The translations under genes were made by a program, and so were the position numbers. A stretch of 59,000 nt of DNA from Bacillus weihaiensis (GTDB lineage Bacteria > Bacillota > Bacilli > Bacillales > Bacillaceae): positions 4,096,001-4,155,000 of the forward strand of contig NZ_CP016020.1 in the NCBI RefSeq assembly GCF_001889165.1, in the 5' to 3' direction. Position 1 is the stretch's first letter, and every line of letters starts with the position of its first letter. The notes beneath the pieces are model-generated. The model did no database searches, was not told where the DNA came from, and saw nothing but the letters and a program-made list of their open reading frames with translations. Positions 1 through 11,538 of the stretch are shown one piece after another.

Positions 1-470
<470 letters not shown>

Positions 471-592
471 AGTAGTTTGACTTGCTCATGTTTTTTGTAC
501 TATATAGTACGTTTTGTTGATTTTTAAAATCAACGTTTGATACGCTTGGTTTTGTTTAGTTTTCAAAGATCATTTTTGTTTGAAACAACTTT

Positions 593-625
593 ATTATAAT
601 AACAAATTCAATGTGTTTTTGTCAA
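593..625 (-). promoter_or_regulatory. Probable rRNA promoter (P2-like)
   Basis: On the minus strand a perfect -35 TTGACA (620-625) is followed after 18 bp by TATTAT (596-601); an overlapping TATAAT lies at 593-598. It is about 120 bp upstream of the 16S gene, in an AT-rich leader, where Bacillus rRNA P2 promoters usually lie. A weaker candidate further upstream (TTGCGT 705-710, 17 bp, TATATT 682-687) could be P1. Confidence 0.6.
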
Positions 626-935
626 CATCTTTTTTGTTATTTTTTTAAGTTGTTGTTGCTTGTCTCTCAGCAACGTATTCTAATATAACATCTAGTTTTT
701 ATTAACGCAAGCTTTTTTCTTAAAAAATATGATTTCTTTTTAATTGTCTAACCAAACTATTGGATTAAGTTGATCTAACTATTTACAATTGTCGATTGCT
801 CTTAAGTAGTAAGCTATAAGGTTATCTATAATACTTATATAGAAACTCAAGGAATATATATTCAGGGAACTATCTTTTTTAAATGCGATTGCTTCCCCTT
901 CATCAGGAACTGCGCTTTGTAGGTATATAAGCAAA

Positions 936-976
936 GAAAAAGCTTGATTCCCTTCTATATAGAAAGAAATCAAGCT
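936..976 (-). terminator. Rho-independent terminator after lysS
   Basis: On the minus strand a stem with arms AGCTTGATTTC and GGAATCAAGCT is followed by a T-run. It begins 8 bp past the lysS stop and ends the folate/lysS operon. A 66-codon open frame over this spot is explained by the hairpin and is not called. Confidence 0.85.
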
Positions 977-984
977 CATTATAT

Positions 985-2508
<1,524 letters not shown>

Positions 2509-2560
2509 TTATTATCTAAAGCCTATGTTTACCACAAAATAGCTAGCGAATCTTAATTTA

Positions 2561-2613
2561 TCCTACCCTATCTGATAGGGTAGGAGGAATACTGCAAAAG
2601 TATCTAGCAGTAT
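2561..2613 (-). other. Two hairpins between dusB and lysS
   Basis: Two adjacent inverted repeats fill the gap between dusB and lysS: CCTACCCTATC/GATAGGGTAGG at 2561-2585 and ATACTGC/GCAGTAT at 2589-2613. Neither is followed by a convincing T-run on the minus strand. They could slow RNA decay, act as a processing site, or act as a weak attenuator between the folate genes and lysS. Their function is not known. Confidence 0.5.
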
Positions 2614-2621
2614 CCCCCATC

Positions 2622-3623
2622 TTATCCAACTTGACTATCATTCACTTGCTTTGCTTCCATTTCTAAAACAAATTCGTCTATCAGGTGAACAAACTCGTCC
2701 CTTGTATTCATTAGATTCACTTCATTTCTAACCTTCGCATTCCCTCTAATACCTTTCAGATACCATGCAGCATGCTTTCTCATTTCGCGCACAGCAACCT
2801 TTTCAGTCTTTAAGTCGATTAAGCGATCTAAATGAAGCTTACATACTTCCATTTTCTCACGCACATCTGGTTCACCCATTAATTCACCGGTCTCTAAGTA
2901 GTTTACAGTACGATAAATCATCCACGGATTACCTAATGCTGCTCGTCCAATCATAACACCATCTACACCTGTTTCATCTAACATACGTTTTGCTTCTTGT
3001 GGAGTTGTTACATCACCATTACCAATGACAGGAATGTTAACAGATTCCTTTACTTCTTTAATGATATCCCAATTAGCCGTACCTTCATACATTTGTACAC
3101 GTGTACGACCATGGAGAGCAACAGCCTTTCCTCCAGCACGTTCTACAGCTTGAGCATTTTGCACAGCAAAAATGTGCTCATCATCCCAGCCCATACGCAT
3201 TTTAACAGTTACTGGTTTATCAACAGCTTCCACTACAGCAGAAACCATATCATATATCTTATTAGGATCTAATAGCCATTTAGCACCTGCATCACACTTT
3301 GTAATTTTAGGAACCGGACAACCCATGTTAATATCAATAATATCAGCTGTTGTATTTTTATCAACAAATCTAGCAGCTTCCACTAACGTATCTTTTTCAC
3401 CACCAAAGATTTGTAGACTCAGTGGCTTCTCTCGCTCATCAATATAAAGCATTCCCATCGTTCTTGCATTATTAAGTAAGATTGCTTTATCACTAACCAT
3501 TTCCGCACATACTAAGCCAGCACCAAATTCCTTGACTGTCAAACGGAATGCAGCATTACATACCCCAGCCATAGGCGCAAGTACAACGCGATTCTTCAAT
3601 TCAATATCACCGATTTTAAACAC
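2622..3623 (-). CDS. dusB: tRNA-dihydrouridine synthase (DusB family)
   Basis: An FMN-dependent enzyme that reduces uridine to dihydrouridine in tRNA D-loops. The TIM-barrel start LAPMAGVCNAAFR, the INMGCPVPKITKC region (whose final Cys is the expected catalytic acid), HGRTRVQMYEG and the FMN phosphate-site GNGDV are all visible. At 333 aa it has normal family length. The start is GTG at 3623 with GGAGG 10 nt upstream. It corresponds to yacF of B. subtilis, which also lies between yazB and lysS. Which uridines it modifies cannot be told from the sequence. Confidence 0.94.
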   Translation of the reverse strand: MFKIGDIELKNRVVLAPMAGVCNAAFRLTVKEFGAGLVCAEMVSDKAILLNNARTMGMLYIDEREKPLSLQIFGGEKDTLVEAARFVDKNTTADIIDINMGCPVPKITKCDAGAKWLLDPNKIYDMVSAVVEAVDKPVTVKMRMGWDDEHIFAVQNAQAVERAGGKAVALHGRTRVQMYEGTANWDIIKEVKESVNIPVIGNGDVTTPQEAKRMLDETGVDGVMIGRAALGNPWMIYRTVNYLETGELMGEPDVREKMEVCKLHLDRLIDLKTEKVAVREMRKHAAWYLKGIRGNAKVRNEVNLMNTRDEFVHLIDEFVLEMEAKQVNDSQVG

Positions 3624-3651
3624 GACGAATCAACCTCCTCCCCTTTTTAGT

Positions 3652-3855
3652 TTATCTTGGTGTAAGCTCTTCTACAGAGACATTAAGAGCCTTTGCTACT
3701 TCTTCAATAAATTGCTGATTAGGTTCGCGATTACCTCTTTCTATTTCTCCTAAAACCGAAACGGATATCCCAAGATCCTTCGCAAAACTTTCCTGCGTAA
3801 AGCCTTTTAATTTCCTAAAAGCGCGAATACGTCTACCCCACTTTTCTGCTTCCAT
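3652..3855 (-). CDS. yazB: Small helix-turn-helix protein YazB
   Basis: A 67-aa XRE/Cro-type DNA-binding protein consisting of a single HTH domain (GFTQESFAKDLGISVSVLGE is the core). There is no sensor domain. AAGGAG lies 8 nt before its ATG, inside folK, so the 49-bp overlap with the end of folK looks real. The position in the folate operon is the same as in B. subtilis. Its target and function are unknown; it could autoregulate the operon, but nothing here shows that. Confidence 0.88.
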   Translation of the reverse strand: MEAEKWGRRIRAFRKLKGFTQESFAKDLGISVSVLGEIERGNREPNQQFIEEVAKALNVSVEELTPR

Positions 3856-4334
3856 ATCCGTACTCCTTCTTTATCATGTAGTTGTTCTATGATCGCATAA
3901 ATTGGTTTTTCTATAGTAGGAATGCAAAGATCATTTTGTAGTTCTGCTAACGGTATTAGCACAAATGCCCTTTCATGCATTCTCGGGTGAGGAACAATTA
4001 GTTGTTCTGTTTCAATATTTTCATGATTAAATAGCAAAATGTCAAGGTCTAAAGTTCGGGGTCCCCATTTTACCACTCTTTTTCTATTTAATGTTTCTTC
4101 TATTGTTTGAAGCTCCCCTAATAGCATAAATGCTGTTAAATCAGTACTTATTTGAATGACCATGTTTAAAAACTGATCTTGTTCAGTGTAGCCAACCGGG
4201 TCCGTTTCATAAATAGAGGAAATTTTTTCTACAACCGTACCTTTAAGCTGATGAATGTATCCAATTGCACTCATTAAATATTCTTCTCGATCACCCATAT
4301 TAGATCCTAAAGCTATAAAAGCTATGTTCGTCAT
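3807..4334 (-). CDS. folK: 6-hydroxymethyl-7,8-dihydropterin pyrophosphokinase (HPPK)
   Basis: Transfers pyrophosphate from ATP to hydroxymethyl-dihydropterin, the step before dihydropteroate synthase. The HPPK signature is present: ALGSNMGDR at the N-terminus and KWGPRTLDLDILLF with the metal-binding DLDIL. The IVPHPRMHERAFVLIPL segment follows. The 175-aa length is typical. Its ATG overlaps the folB stop as ATGA, so the two are probably translationally coupled. Confidence 0.96.
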   Translation of the reverse strand: MTNIAFIALGSNMGDREEYLMSAIGYIHQLKGTVVEKISSIYETDPVGYTEQDQFLNMVIQISTDLTAFMLLGELQTIEETLNRKRVVKWGPRTLDLDILLFNHENIETEQLIVPHPRMHERAFVLIPLAELQNDLCIPTIEKPIYAIIEQLHDKEGVRIWKQKSGVDVFALLGN

Positions 4335-4693
4335 ACTCTACCCCTTCTTATCTCTACCGCTACATTTTTATAATGACCAGGGATCGGAGGATCAGGCTTT
4401 ATCATTTTAACTGTACAATTTTGGATAAGTGGAAAATCTGATAATATTCTTTGAGAGATTCTTTCTGCAACTGCTTCAACTAAGTTGAGTGGCTTCCCTT
4501 CCACAATTTCCTTGCAACAATTATATAAAGACGCATAATTAACTGTTTGATTTAAATCGTCATTTTCTCCTGCACTCTTCAAATCTAATTCAACTATTAA
4601 GTCAACCCTAAATCTCTGACCAAGTTTATTCTCCTCTTGGTAAACTCCATGGTAACCGTAGAATTCCATTCCATTTACATAGATTTTATCGAT
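4331..4693 (-). CDS. folB: Dihydroneopterin aldolase, apparently starting at ATC
   Basis: Converts dihydroneopterin to hydroxymethyl-dihydropterin and glycolaldehyde. The active-site Glu/Tyr region MEFYGYHGV and the C-terminal KPDPPIPGHYKNVAVEI are diagnostic. The first ATG (4669) would drop the conserved leader DKIYVNG found in FolB of Bacillus. Reading upstream in frame gives IDKIYVNGMEFYGYHG, with an in-frame TGA at 4700-4702 and no ATG, GTG or TTG between. The best start is therefore ATC at 4693-4691, giving 120 aa, the usual length, with AAAGGA 10 nt upstream. The alternatives are a 112-aa protein from 4669 or a base error. It overlaps the end of sul by 8 nt. Confidence 0.85.
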   Translation of the reverse strand: MDKIYVNGMEFYGYHGVYQEENKLGQRFRVDLIVELDLKSAGENDDLNQTVNYASLYNCCKEIVEGKPLNLVEAVAERISQRILSDFPLIQNCTVKMIKPDPPIPGHYKNVAVEIRRGRV

Positions 4694-5537
4694 GATTACT
4701 CATTCCTTTCCCAAGCATCGCATCCATCATCTTGGCCATTCTCGCCATCTCTAACACATCATGTATTCGGATAATATGACATCCCTTTTCTATTCCTAAA
4801 CAAACAGTAGCACCCGTCCCCTCTACACGCTCGGTAGGCGGAAGATCAAGAATGTGCCCTATGAAGGATTTCCTCGATGTTCCAAGTAACACAGGATAAC
4901 CAAGTTGTACAAATGCATCCAAGCTTCTCATCACTTCTAAATTATCATCCATTGTTTTCGCAAAACCAATTCCCGGATCTAAAATGATTTTATCATCCTT
5001 AACACCTGCATTTTTTGCAATGGTAACAGACTCCATTAAATCAACCATCATATCCGGTATTAATTGCTCATAATGTCGATCATCACGATTATGCATGAGG
5101 ATAATCGGGACATCGTATTTCGCCGCTACAGAAGCCATATCAGGATCAGCCTTTGCTCCCCATACATCGTTGATGATAGAAGCACCAGCCTCTATCGCTT
5201 GTTTTGCAACCTCTGCTTTATATGTGTCAATTGAAATTGGGATATCGATCTCATTAGCCAGCATGGATATAACAGGAAGAACACGCTCTAATTCCTCCTC
5301 CATGGAAACCTGCTTAGCTCCTGGGCGTGTGGATTCCCCACCAATATCAATAATGTCAGCTCCGTTTTCAATCATTTCCTTTGCATGGTGTAGGGCTTTG
5401 TTGATATCAACGTAGCTTCCACCATCAGAAAAAGAGTCTGGTGTTATATTTAAAATACCCATAATGAATGTTTTTTCATTAATATTTAACGAGTATTTAC
5501 CTGCTTTAATTTGCCGTTTATTCGTTACTATACCCAT
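4686..5537 (-). CDS. sul: Dihydropteroate synthase
   Basis: Joins p-aminobenzoate to hydroxymethyl-dihydropterin pyrophosphate; this is the sulfonamide target (folP in other species). TIM-barrel signatures are intact: MGILNITPDSFSDGG, IDIGGESTRPGA, ILDPGIGFAK, LGTSRKSFIG and the C-terminal IIRIHDV. No insertion of the kind linked to sulfonamide resistance is evident by eye. At 283 aa it has the normal length. It sits between pabC and folB as in B. subtilis. Confidence 0.97.
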   Translation of the reverse strand: MGIVTNKRQIKAGKYSLNINEKTFIMGILNITPDSFSDGGSYVDINKALHHAKEMIENGADIIDIGGESTRPGAKQVSMEEELERVLPVISMLANEIDIPISIDTYKAEVAKQAIEAGASIINDVWGAKADPDMASVAAKYDVPIILMHNRDDRHYEQLIPDMMVDLMESVTIAKNAGVKDDKIILDPGIGFAKTMDDNLEVMRSLDAFVQLGYPVLLGTSRKSFIGHILDLPPTERVEGTGATVCLGIEKGCHIIRIHDVLEMARMAKMMDAMLGKGMSNHR

Positions 5538-5551
5538 TCATCCTCAGCCCT

Positions 5552-6415
5552 TTACAGCTCTTCTATACTTAGTAGTTTCTTTCGATTTTGCCTATATAAC
5601 TCCGTTAACTTTTTAACAATTATACCATCATTACCTTGAAACAACCTGTCATCCACTTTCTTTATGGATACAATTTCTTGTGAGGAATTCGTAATAAAAA
5701 CTTCTGACGCTCCTAAAAGATCTTCTGGATTATACAAACCTTCTTCTACAGCCACTCCCATCACTCTTAAGCATTTTATGACAAATTGTCTTGTAATGCC
5801 ATTTAGAATGCCTGTTTCCAAAGCAGGTGTATAGACCCTATTGTCCTTCACCCAAAAGATATTTGAGACAACACCCTCTGCCAAAAACCCCTTCTCTGTA
5901 AGAAAAAATCCTTCGGCTTCTGGAGTGTTCTGAATTTCCCTTTTTCCAATAATGTTATTTAAGTAGTGATGAGACTTTATTCGGTAAGGACCCTCAGGTG
6001 TATTTCTCGGAGTCTGAAGAATTCTTGCATCCTTTTCTATTGGTTCAGCTACAGAAGGAGCTCCTCTTAAAAAACAAAGAATATTGGGCGTTTGATAGGT
6101 TTGGGCAAGCTTCCCCACCTCACCGTTACCTGCTGAGATATTCAGACGGACTGTTACATCTTCACCCTGTAAATGATTAAGGTCCACTAATTTTTGAAGC
6201 ATATGGAAGATCTCTTCCCTATTTATTTTATACGATATCCCTAGTTGGAACAGGGCTGCTTGAAGTCTTTTTAAGTGGTCGTTTAATAAAAAAGGAAAAC
6301 CATTATACATTCTGAACGTCTCAAAGGCACCTAATCCATAAAGAAAGCCATGATCAAATGGAGAAATCGTGGCTTCTGTGTCTTTTATAAACTCTGAATT
6401 CATAAAGATAATCAT
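5552..6415 (-). CDS. pabC: Aminodeoxychorismate lyase (4-amino-4-deoxychorismate lyase)
   Basis: A PLP enzyme of fold type IV that releases pyruvate from aminodeoxychorismate to give p-aminobenzoate. Family features are SPFDHGFLYGLGAFETFRMY, the Lys of RIKSHHYLNNI (PLP Schiff base), EGVVSNIFWV and the TGILNGITRQ segment. The fold is shared with branched-chain and D-amino-acid transaminases. The placement directly after pabA, with a 2-bp gap, decides for PabC. The ribosome-binding site at 6415 is weak, so translation may be coupled to pabA. Confidence 0.93.
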   Translation of the reverse strand: MIIFMNSEFIKDTEATISPFDHGFLYGLGAFETFRMYNGFPFLLNDHLKRLQAALFQLGISYKINREEIFHMLQKLVDLNHLQGEDVTVRLNISAGNGEVGKLAQTYQTPNILCFLRGAPSVAEPIEKDARILQTPRNTPEGPYRIKSHHYLNNIIGKREIQNTPEAEGFFLTEKGFLAEGVVSNIFWVKDNRVYTPALETGILNGITRQFVIKCLRVMGVAVEEGLYNPEDLLGASEVFITNSSQEIVSIKKVDDRLFQGNDGIIVKKLTELYRQNRKKLLSIEEL

Positions 6416-6417
6416 AA

Positions 6418-7005
6418 TTATTTCTTTTCTTCTACTAACCGATAGTGATTAATAAAGTTTTTTAGTAAGTCTTTTCCGAAGGTTGTCATAATTGATTCTG
6501 GGTGAAATTGAACACCTTCAATTGGCAACGTTTTATGGCGAAGCGCCATAATTTCATTGTCGTCCGTCCAAGCTGTAACTTCTAAGCAGTCTGGCAAGGT
6601 CTCATTTTTCACGATAAGTGAGTGGTACCGAGTTGCCGTAAACGGATTATCCATCCCTTTAAAGATTGTTTCTCCATTGTGATGCATCTGAGAGGTTTTT
6701 CCGTGCATAAGACGCTCAGCACGAACCACATCCCCGCCAAAGACTTGAGCGATTGACTGATGCCCTAAACAAACACCAAAGATCGGGATCTTCCCAGCAA
6801 AGTATTCAATTGCAGCCATACTAATTCCTGCTTCATTTGGACTACATGGACCTGGCGAAACCATCAAGAATTGTGGATTAAGCTCCTCTATCTCTTCAAG
6901 TGTAATTTCGTCATTTCTCTTTACAACAAGCTCTTCCCCTAATTCCCCTAGGTACTGCACTAAATTAAACGTAAATGAATCATAATTATCAATCATTACT
7001 ATCAC
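6418..7005 (-). CDS. pabA: Aminodeoxychorismate/anthranilate synthase glutamine amidotransferase subunit
   Basis: Class I glutamine amidotransferase that feeds ammonia to PabB. The nucleophile elbow GVCLGHQS and the catalytic HPE of GVQFHPES are intact, with MVSPGPCSP as the oxyanion strand. In B. subtilis this subunit also serves TrpE, so it may be shared between folate and tryptophan synthesis here too. The start is taken as GTG 7005 (M-I-V-M-I-D-N), because GAGGTG lies 6 nt upstream and overlaps the longer GTG at 7014. This gives 195 aa. The site also overlaps the pabB stop, which suggests coupling. Confidence 0.95.
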   Translation of the reverse strand: MIVMIDNYDSFTFNLVQYLGELGEELVVKRNDEITLEEIEELNPQFLMVSPGPCSPNEAGISMAAIEYFAGKIPIFGVCLGHQSIAQVFGGDVVRAERLMHGKTSQMHHNGETIFKGMDNPFTATRYHSLIVKNETLPDCLEVTAWTDDNEIMALRHKTLPIEGVQFHPESIMTTFGKDLLKNFINHYRLVEEKK

Positions 7006-7015
7006 TATACTCACC

Positions 7016-8434
7016 TCAACCTAATATTTTCTCTGCTTTACTCATCTCAATGGCCTTCACCATTGCTCTTGCTTTCTTTAATGATTCTTTATATTCAAAT
7101 TCCGGATTAGAATCTATGACGATTCCTGCTCCAGACTGAACATATCCATATCCATCTTTAGCGTATAAAGTACGGATCACAATGTTCAGCTCCATATTTT
7201 CATCAAAGCCTATCCAACCTATTGAACCAGTATATATACCTCTTCTTGTCGGTTCAAGCTCTTCAATAATTTCCATTGTTCGAACCTTTGGCGCTCCTGT
7301 TATTGTACCACCAGGGAAGGTTGCTTTGATAACATCAGAAAAATTCGCATCGTTTCTTAAAGTCCCTTGGACGTTTGACACAATGTGCATGACATGTGAG
7401 TATTTTTCAATCACCATGAATTCATTCACATGAACAGACCCATATTCACATACACGACCTAAATCATTACGTTCAAGATCTACTAGCATGACATGCTCCG
7501 CTCTTTCTTTCTCGTTTTCGATCAATTCGTTTGCAAGCTTTGCATCTTCTTCTTCATCCAGTCCCCTTGATCTAGTACCAGCAATGGGACGGGTACTTAC
7601 AGCTCGCCCTTGCTTTTTCACTAGAAGTTCTGGTGAGCCACTCACAATTTGAAACTCCGGATCATGCATATATGCCATATAAGGAGAAGGATTTAACTTC
7701 CTAATAGCTTCGTAAATTTCAATCGGATGAACTTCGAGCTCAAAATGCTGCCTAATGGATAGATTCACCTGAAAAACATCACCTTGGGAGATATAGTGCT
7801 TAATTCTCTCAACTGCATCGGTAAAACCAGCTTTCGAGAATGAAATAGGTTCTTTTACACCTTTTCTCTGCTCATATGACCATTTATCTGAGTGTAGATG
7901 AGGTGTTGTCCAACTCACTTTCAGATTTTCAAGCTTCTGCTGCGCTGCTTTCATTCCATACTCGTCATAGTAATGTGTGATTAACCATAGCTTGGAGGTC
8001 TTATGATCATAAATAGCAACATCATCAAATAGTAAGAAATAAAGATCTGGCGTTTTCAGATCATCTTCTGCTATTGATGGCATTTTCTCAAAATGCCTAA
8101 CACAGTCATAGCTGAAAAAACCAATTGCTCCACCCTGAAAATCCGGTAAGTCTGGATTAGAAACGGTTTGGTATTTTTTAAACCATTCTTGAAATAAATC
8201 AAGCAGCTTACCCTCCAGCTCTACTTGGCCATCTTCATCTGAAATAATGAGATGATTTCCTTTTCCTCTTACAGTTGCAATTGGTGTTATACCCGCAATA
8301 CTATACCTTCCACCGCGTCCACTTTCTAAAAATGCATGTTTTTCTTTATCCCAAGTCAGTTCCTTGTACTTAGCAAAGAATTCATCAGCTTGATAATCAA
8401 AATTTACACTTAAAGAAGTCCTTCTTTGATGCAT
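7016..8434 (-). CDS. pabB: Aminodeoxychorismate synthase component I
   Basis: Amination of chorismate to aminodeoxychorismate, the first step of p-aminobenzoate synthesis. The chorismate-binding domain is complete: [49 protein letters not shown] and the C-terminal VQSGAGIV. The loop reads PIAGT rather than the PIKGT with a Lys known from E. coli PabB, so the residues alone do not separate it from anthranilate synthase. The neighbours pabA, pabC and sul do. 472 aa. The ATG has an AAGGAG-type site, and it is the first gene of the folate operon. Confidence 0.94.
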   Translation of the reverse strand: MHQRRTSLSVNFDYQADEFFAKYKELTWDKEKHAFLESGRGGRYSIAGITPIATVRGKGNHLIISDEDGQVELEGKLLDLFQEWFKKYQTVSNPDLPDFQGGAIGFFSYDCVRHFEKMPSIAEDDLKTPDLYFLLFDDVAIYDHKTSKLWLITHYYDEYGMKAAQQKLENLKVSWTTPHLHSDKWSYEQRKGVKEPISFSKAGFTDAVERIKHYISQGDVFQVNLSIRQHFELEVHPIEIYEAIRKLNPSPYMAYMHDPEFQIVSGSPELLVKKQGRAVSTRPIAGTRSRGLDEEEDAKLANELIENEKERAEHVMLVDLERNDLGRVCEYGSVHVNEFMVIEKYSHVMHIVSNVQGTLRNDANFSDVIKATFPGGTITGAPKVRTMEIIEELEPTRRGIYTGSIGWIGFDENMELNIVIRTLYAKDGYGYVQSGAGIVIDSNPEFEYKESLKKARAMVKAIEMSKAEKILG

Positions 8435-8466
8435 ACGAAATCTCTCCTTAAAAAACTCTTACGTCT

Positions 8467-8495
8467 ATTTTACATAATTGTAAAGAAGATATCAT
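8467..8495 (-). promoter_or_regulatory. Possible SigA promoter of the pab/folate operon
   Basis: On the minus strand ATGATA (8490-8495) and TAAAAT (8467-8472) are separated by 17 bp, about 33 bp upstream of the pabB ATG. The -10 is good and the -35 only partly matches the consensus. Confidence 0.4.
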
Positions 8496-8575
8496 ATAAA
8501 TTTCGTTTTTTCCAATGGAATTTAACTTCTGAATACCTATAACAAAAAACAACTATAGTCTTTATCTGCTCCAAA

Positions 8576-8621
8576 TAAAAAGAAGATGGATACTCACTCT
8601 ATTGTGGTATTCATCTTCTTC
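8576..8621 (-). terminator. Terminator after cysK
   Basis: A long stem (GAAGATGAATAC / GTATCCATCTTC, minus strand) is followed by TTTTTATT. It lies between the cysK stop and the pabB promoter and separates the two transcription units. Confidence 0.85.
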
Positions 8622-8685
8622 TATTCTCCAACTCGTCTAGTCGGTAAAACCTAACGAATTAGCTCATGTAACCTTATGTGATTAA

Positions 8686-9609
8686 TTAATCAAATTGATA
8701 TAGTGGAGTACTTAAGTAACGCTCTCCGTTACTTGGGATTATAGCTAAGACTTTTTTTCCTTTTCCTAGCTCTTTTGCTACCTTTAATGCCGCAAAAATA
8801 GCTGCGCCTGATGAAATTCCACCAAGAACACCTTCTTCACGAGCAGCCCTTCTAGATGTTTCAAAGGCTTCCTCATTCTTAACTGTAATGACTTCATCGT
8901 ATACGTTCGTATTTAAGATATCAGGAACAAATCCTGCGCCGATCCCCTGAATTTTATGTGGTCCCGGTTTCCCACCAGATAAAACCGGTGAGTCAGTTGG
9001 CTCAACTGCAAAGATTTTTATAGAAGGATACTGCTCCTTTAAGACAGAACCAGCACCTGTTATTGTGCCTCCCGTTCCGATTCCAGAAATAAAAGCATCA
9101 AGCTGGTCGCCCATCTGCTCTACAATTTCCTTCCCAGTCGTTAAACGATGAATTTCAGGATTTGCTTCATTCTTGAATTGTTGAGGCATGAAGTATCCGT
9201 GTTCTTTTGCAAGTTCTTCTGCTTTACGGATAGCTCCTCCCATACCTTCAGCACCAGGAGTTAAAACAAGCTCAGCACCGTATGCACGTAATAGATTTCT
9301 ACGCTCCATACTCATTGTGTCAGGCATAACTAAGATTGCTTTAAGACCTTTAGCAGCAGCAACCATTGCTAGCCCTATACCAGTGTTTCCACTTGTTGGT
9401 TCAATAATTGTGGCGCCTTCTTTTAAATCTCCCTTTTTCTCAGCTGCTTCAATCATCGCTAAACCAATACGGTCTTTTACACTACTACCAGGATTCATGA
9501 ACTCAAGCTTTAGATAAACATCTGCACTTTGGTCATCTACAAGTCTATTTAGCTTAACAATTGGTGTTTCACCGATTAATTCATGAATTGAATTTGCTAC
9601 ACGTGCCAT
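8686..9609 (-). CDS. cysK: Cysteine synthase (O-acetylserine sulfhydrylase A)
   Basis: Makes cysteine from O-acetylserine and sulfide, using PLP. The PLP lysine lies in [11 protein letters not shown] (about residue 45), with the phosphate-binding TSGNTG loop after it and [11 protein letters not shown] and GISSGAA further on. At 307 aa it is the usual length and nothing is missing. It has its own promoter and terminator and is therefore separate from yacD upstream. In B. subtilis cysK is controlled by CymR; I could not confirm a CymR box here. Confidence 0.97.
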   Translation of the reverse strand: MARVANSIHELIGETPIVKLNRLVDDQSADVYLKLEFMNPGSSVKDRIGLAMIEAAEKKGDLKEGATIIEPTSGNTGIGLAMVAAAKGLKAILVMPDTMSMERRNLLRAYGAELVLTPGAEGMGGAIRKAEELAKEHGYFMPQQFKNEANPEIHRLTTGKEIVEQMGDQLDAFISGIGTGGTITGAGSVLKEQYPSIKIFAVEPTDSPVLSGGKPGPHKIQGIGAGFVPDILNTNVYDEVITVKNEEAFETSRRAAREEGVLGGISSGAAIFAALKVAKELGKGKKVLAIIPSNGERYLSTPLYQFD

Positions 9610-9654
9610 TACAATTCCCCCTCTATCCCGAGTAAATTTATTGGATTTATAAGT

Positions 9655-9683
9655 AATATAGCAATTCTTTTCTTAATTGTCAA
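9655..9683 (-). promoter_or_regulatory. SigA promoter of cysK
   Basis: On the minus strand a perfect TTGACA (9678-9683) is followed after 17 bp by TATATT (9655-9660), 45 bp upstream of the cysK ATG. It lies between the yacD stop and cysK. Confidence 0.75.
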
Positions 9684-9711
9684 AACTTTTTACCTATATT
9701 AAACTTAAATT

Positions 9712-10608
9712 TTATTCGCCTTCATAGAACCAAGTGACCCCAATTTCCTCCCATAGAGGCTCTACACTAACCGATCCTTCCATCTGCTCTAAGGCAATTT
9801 GTCTTCGAATTTGCCCTTTAACATCATCATAGCTGTAGCTTTTTCCTTCTAACGTTTCATGTAGAAGAATAACAGCATATCCTGCATCAACCTTTATAGG
9901 TTCACTCCACTCACCCTCTTTAAGAGTAGGAGCCACTTTCAAATAAGCAGCAGGTACATATTCATTTTGGGTCGAAATAAATCCGATATCTCCACCCTGA
10001 TTTGCCGTAAACTCATCAATGGAAGTTTCTAAGGCTAATGCTTCAAAGCTCGAACCGCCTTTTAATTCTTCTTCAATGACTTTAGCTTCATCCTCTGTCT
10101 TTACGACAATATGTGAGAGATGGTAGGAGGTTTCAATATTATAAAGATCAGCATTGTTATCATAAAACTTCTTCATTTCTTCTTCAGAAACCGATACATC
10201 TTTAGTTAATAGCTCCTCTAAAAGAATACTATAACGTATTTGCTTCTCCCAATTACCTTCATCTCCAAAATGCTCTTCATCTAAAGAATTGTACATCGAT
10301 TTGTAAACTGCAAGTTCACGTTGAATCGTGTCTTCAGAAACTTGTATATTGTGTTTTTTCGCTAACTCTTCAACAACTTCAATATTGACTAGTTCTTTTA
10401 AAGTATCTCTTCCAAAACGCTGTTCAAGTTCTGCTAGCCATTCTTGTCTAGTAATCGTTTGGTCACCAATAGTAGCAATAATTTCATTTTGTTGGTCGTC
10501 TGCTGAAACAGGAATAGTAGCAGGCTCTTGTAGAACAAAGTATCCTACCGTTACACAATTTATGATAATTAAACCTATGATAATACTCCAAAGTGATTTA
10601 CTTTTCAT
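9712..10608 (-). CDS. yacD: Membrane-anchored PrsA/SurA-like peptidyl-prolyl isomerase YacD
   Basis: One N-terminal membrane segment (about residues 7-27: IIIGLIIINCVTVGYFVL) precedes a SurA-type chaperone region and a parvulin domain (YHLSHIVVKTEDEA ... GGDIGFIS ... PIKVDAGYAVILLHE). It should sit outside the membrane, held by its signal anchor; no lipobox Cys is present, unlike PrsA. The ATG at 10608 has GGGAG about 9 nt upstream. A TTG three codons earlier (10617) is possible but lies on the GGAGG. Gene order hslO-yacD-cysK matches B. subtilis. Its client proteins are unknown. Confidence 0.85.
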   Translation of the reverse strand: MKSKSLWSIIIGLIIINCVTVGYFVLQEPATIPVSADDQQNEIIATIGDQTITRQEWLAELEQRFGRDTLKELVNIEVVEELAKKHNIQVSEDTIQRELAVYKSMYNSLDEEHFGDEGNWEKQIRYSILLEELLTKDVSVSEEEMKKFYDNNADLYNIETSYHLSHIVVKTEDEAKVIEEELKGGSSFEALALETSIDEFTANQGGDIGFISTQNEYVPAAYLKVAPTLKEGEWSEPIKVDAGYAVILLHETLEGKSYSYDDVKGQIRRQIALEQMEGSVSVEPLWEEIGVTWFYEGE

Positions 10609-10635
10609 TTCCTCCAACTCCCGGTAGCCCCATTT

Positions 10636-11511
10636 TTATTTAGCTTCTTGAAGTAAATTCTCTAAGTCTTCTCTTGAAAGAACGTATTGTTCATTACAGA
10701 AATGACATTGAGCTTCAGCTTGTCCTTCCTCTTCAATCATCGCTTGGATTTCCCCTTTGCCTAAGCTAATAATTGCATTTTCAATACGTTCCTTTGAACA
10801 TTGACACTTAAAGGCTACAGGTTGTTTCTCAAGGATTCTTACATTCCCTTCTCCTAAAACCTCGTTTAGAATTTCTTCAGGAGATAACCCTCTTTGAATG
10901 AGCTTTGAAATAGGTTCTATCGTATTTAAACGTTCTTCAATTGTAGCAATTGTTTCATCATCTGTTCCAGGCAGTAATTGAATGATAAAGCCACCTGCTG
11001 CCAATATCGTGTTATCCGGATTAACAAGTACACCTACACCCACCGATGATGGCACCTGTTCTGATGTTACTAAATAATAAGTAAAATCTTCTCCTAATTC
11101 ACCAGACACAATTGGAACCTGTCCGGAAAAATGGTCTTTCATCCCTATATCCTTCACAATTGTTAGGTTACCATCAGTACCTACTGCTCTAGCAACATCT
11201 AATTTCCCTTTATCATTTAAGTCAAAATGAGTTTGAGGATTCGTCACATAGCCTCTCACTTCCCCTTTAGCATTACTGTCAACAAGAATAGCCCCGATTG
11301 GACCACCACCCTCAACTTTAACAGTTAGCTTCGCATCTCCCTTTAACATCGACCCTAATATAACGCCTGCTGTCATTGAGCGACCTAACGCTGCAGAAGC
11401 TGTTGGCCATGTTTGATGCCTTTTCTGAGCTTCCCCGACCGTATCTGTTGTTTTTGCTGCATACGCACGGACCTTGTTATCAAAGGCCAATGCTTTTACT
11501 AAATAATCCAT
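10636..11511 (-). CDS. hslO: Redox-regulated chaperone Hsp33
   Basis: A holding chaperone that becomes active when oxidation releases zinc from its C-terminal cysteines. The zinc site is complete: CxC (CQC, about residue 235) and CxxC (CHFC, about residue 268). The N-terminal domain shows LGRSMTAG and [10 protein letters not shown]. The start is ATG 11511 ([10 protein letters not shown]), with GGAGG 8 nt upstream; the longer frame includes that site. This gives 291 aa, as in B. subtilis. It lies 27 nt after coaX and probably shares its transcript. Confidence 0.95.
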   Translation of the reverse strand: MDYLVKALAFDNKVRAYAAKTTDTVGEAQKRHQTWPTASAALGRSMTAGVILGSMLKGDAKLTVKVEGGGPIGAILVDSNAKGEVRGYVTNPQTHFDLNDKGKLDVARAVGTDGNLTIVKDIGMKDHFSGQVPIVSGELGEDFTYYLVTSEQVPSSVGVGVLVNPDNTILAAGGFIIQLLPGTDDETIATIEERLNTIEPISKLIQRGLSPEEILNEVLGEGNVRILEKQPVAFKCQCSKERIENAIISLGKGEIQAMIEEEGQAEAQCHFCNEQYVLSREDLENLLQEAK

Positions 11512-11538
11512 GATGCAAACCTCCATTAGTCTGTTATC

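Noticed and set aside
779-979. 66-codon minus-strand frame after lysS
   Set aside because: It covers the lysS terminator hairpin, has no ribosome-binding site and no recognised family.
7570-7600. PIAGT motif in pabB as a sign of anthranilate synthase (TrpE)
   Set aside because: Context (pabA, pabC, sul next to it) and family length favour PabB; the Lys of the PIKGT motif is not present in all PabB proteins.
9610-9720. CymR operator at cysK
   Set aside because: Expected from B. subtilis, but no convincing match to the known site was seen.
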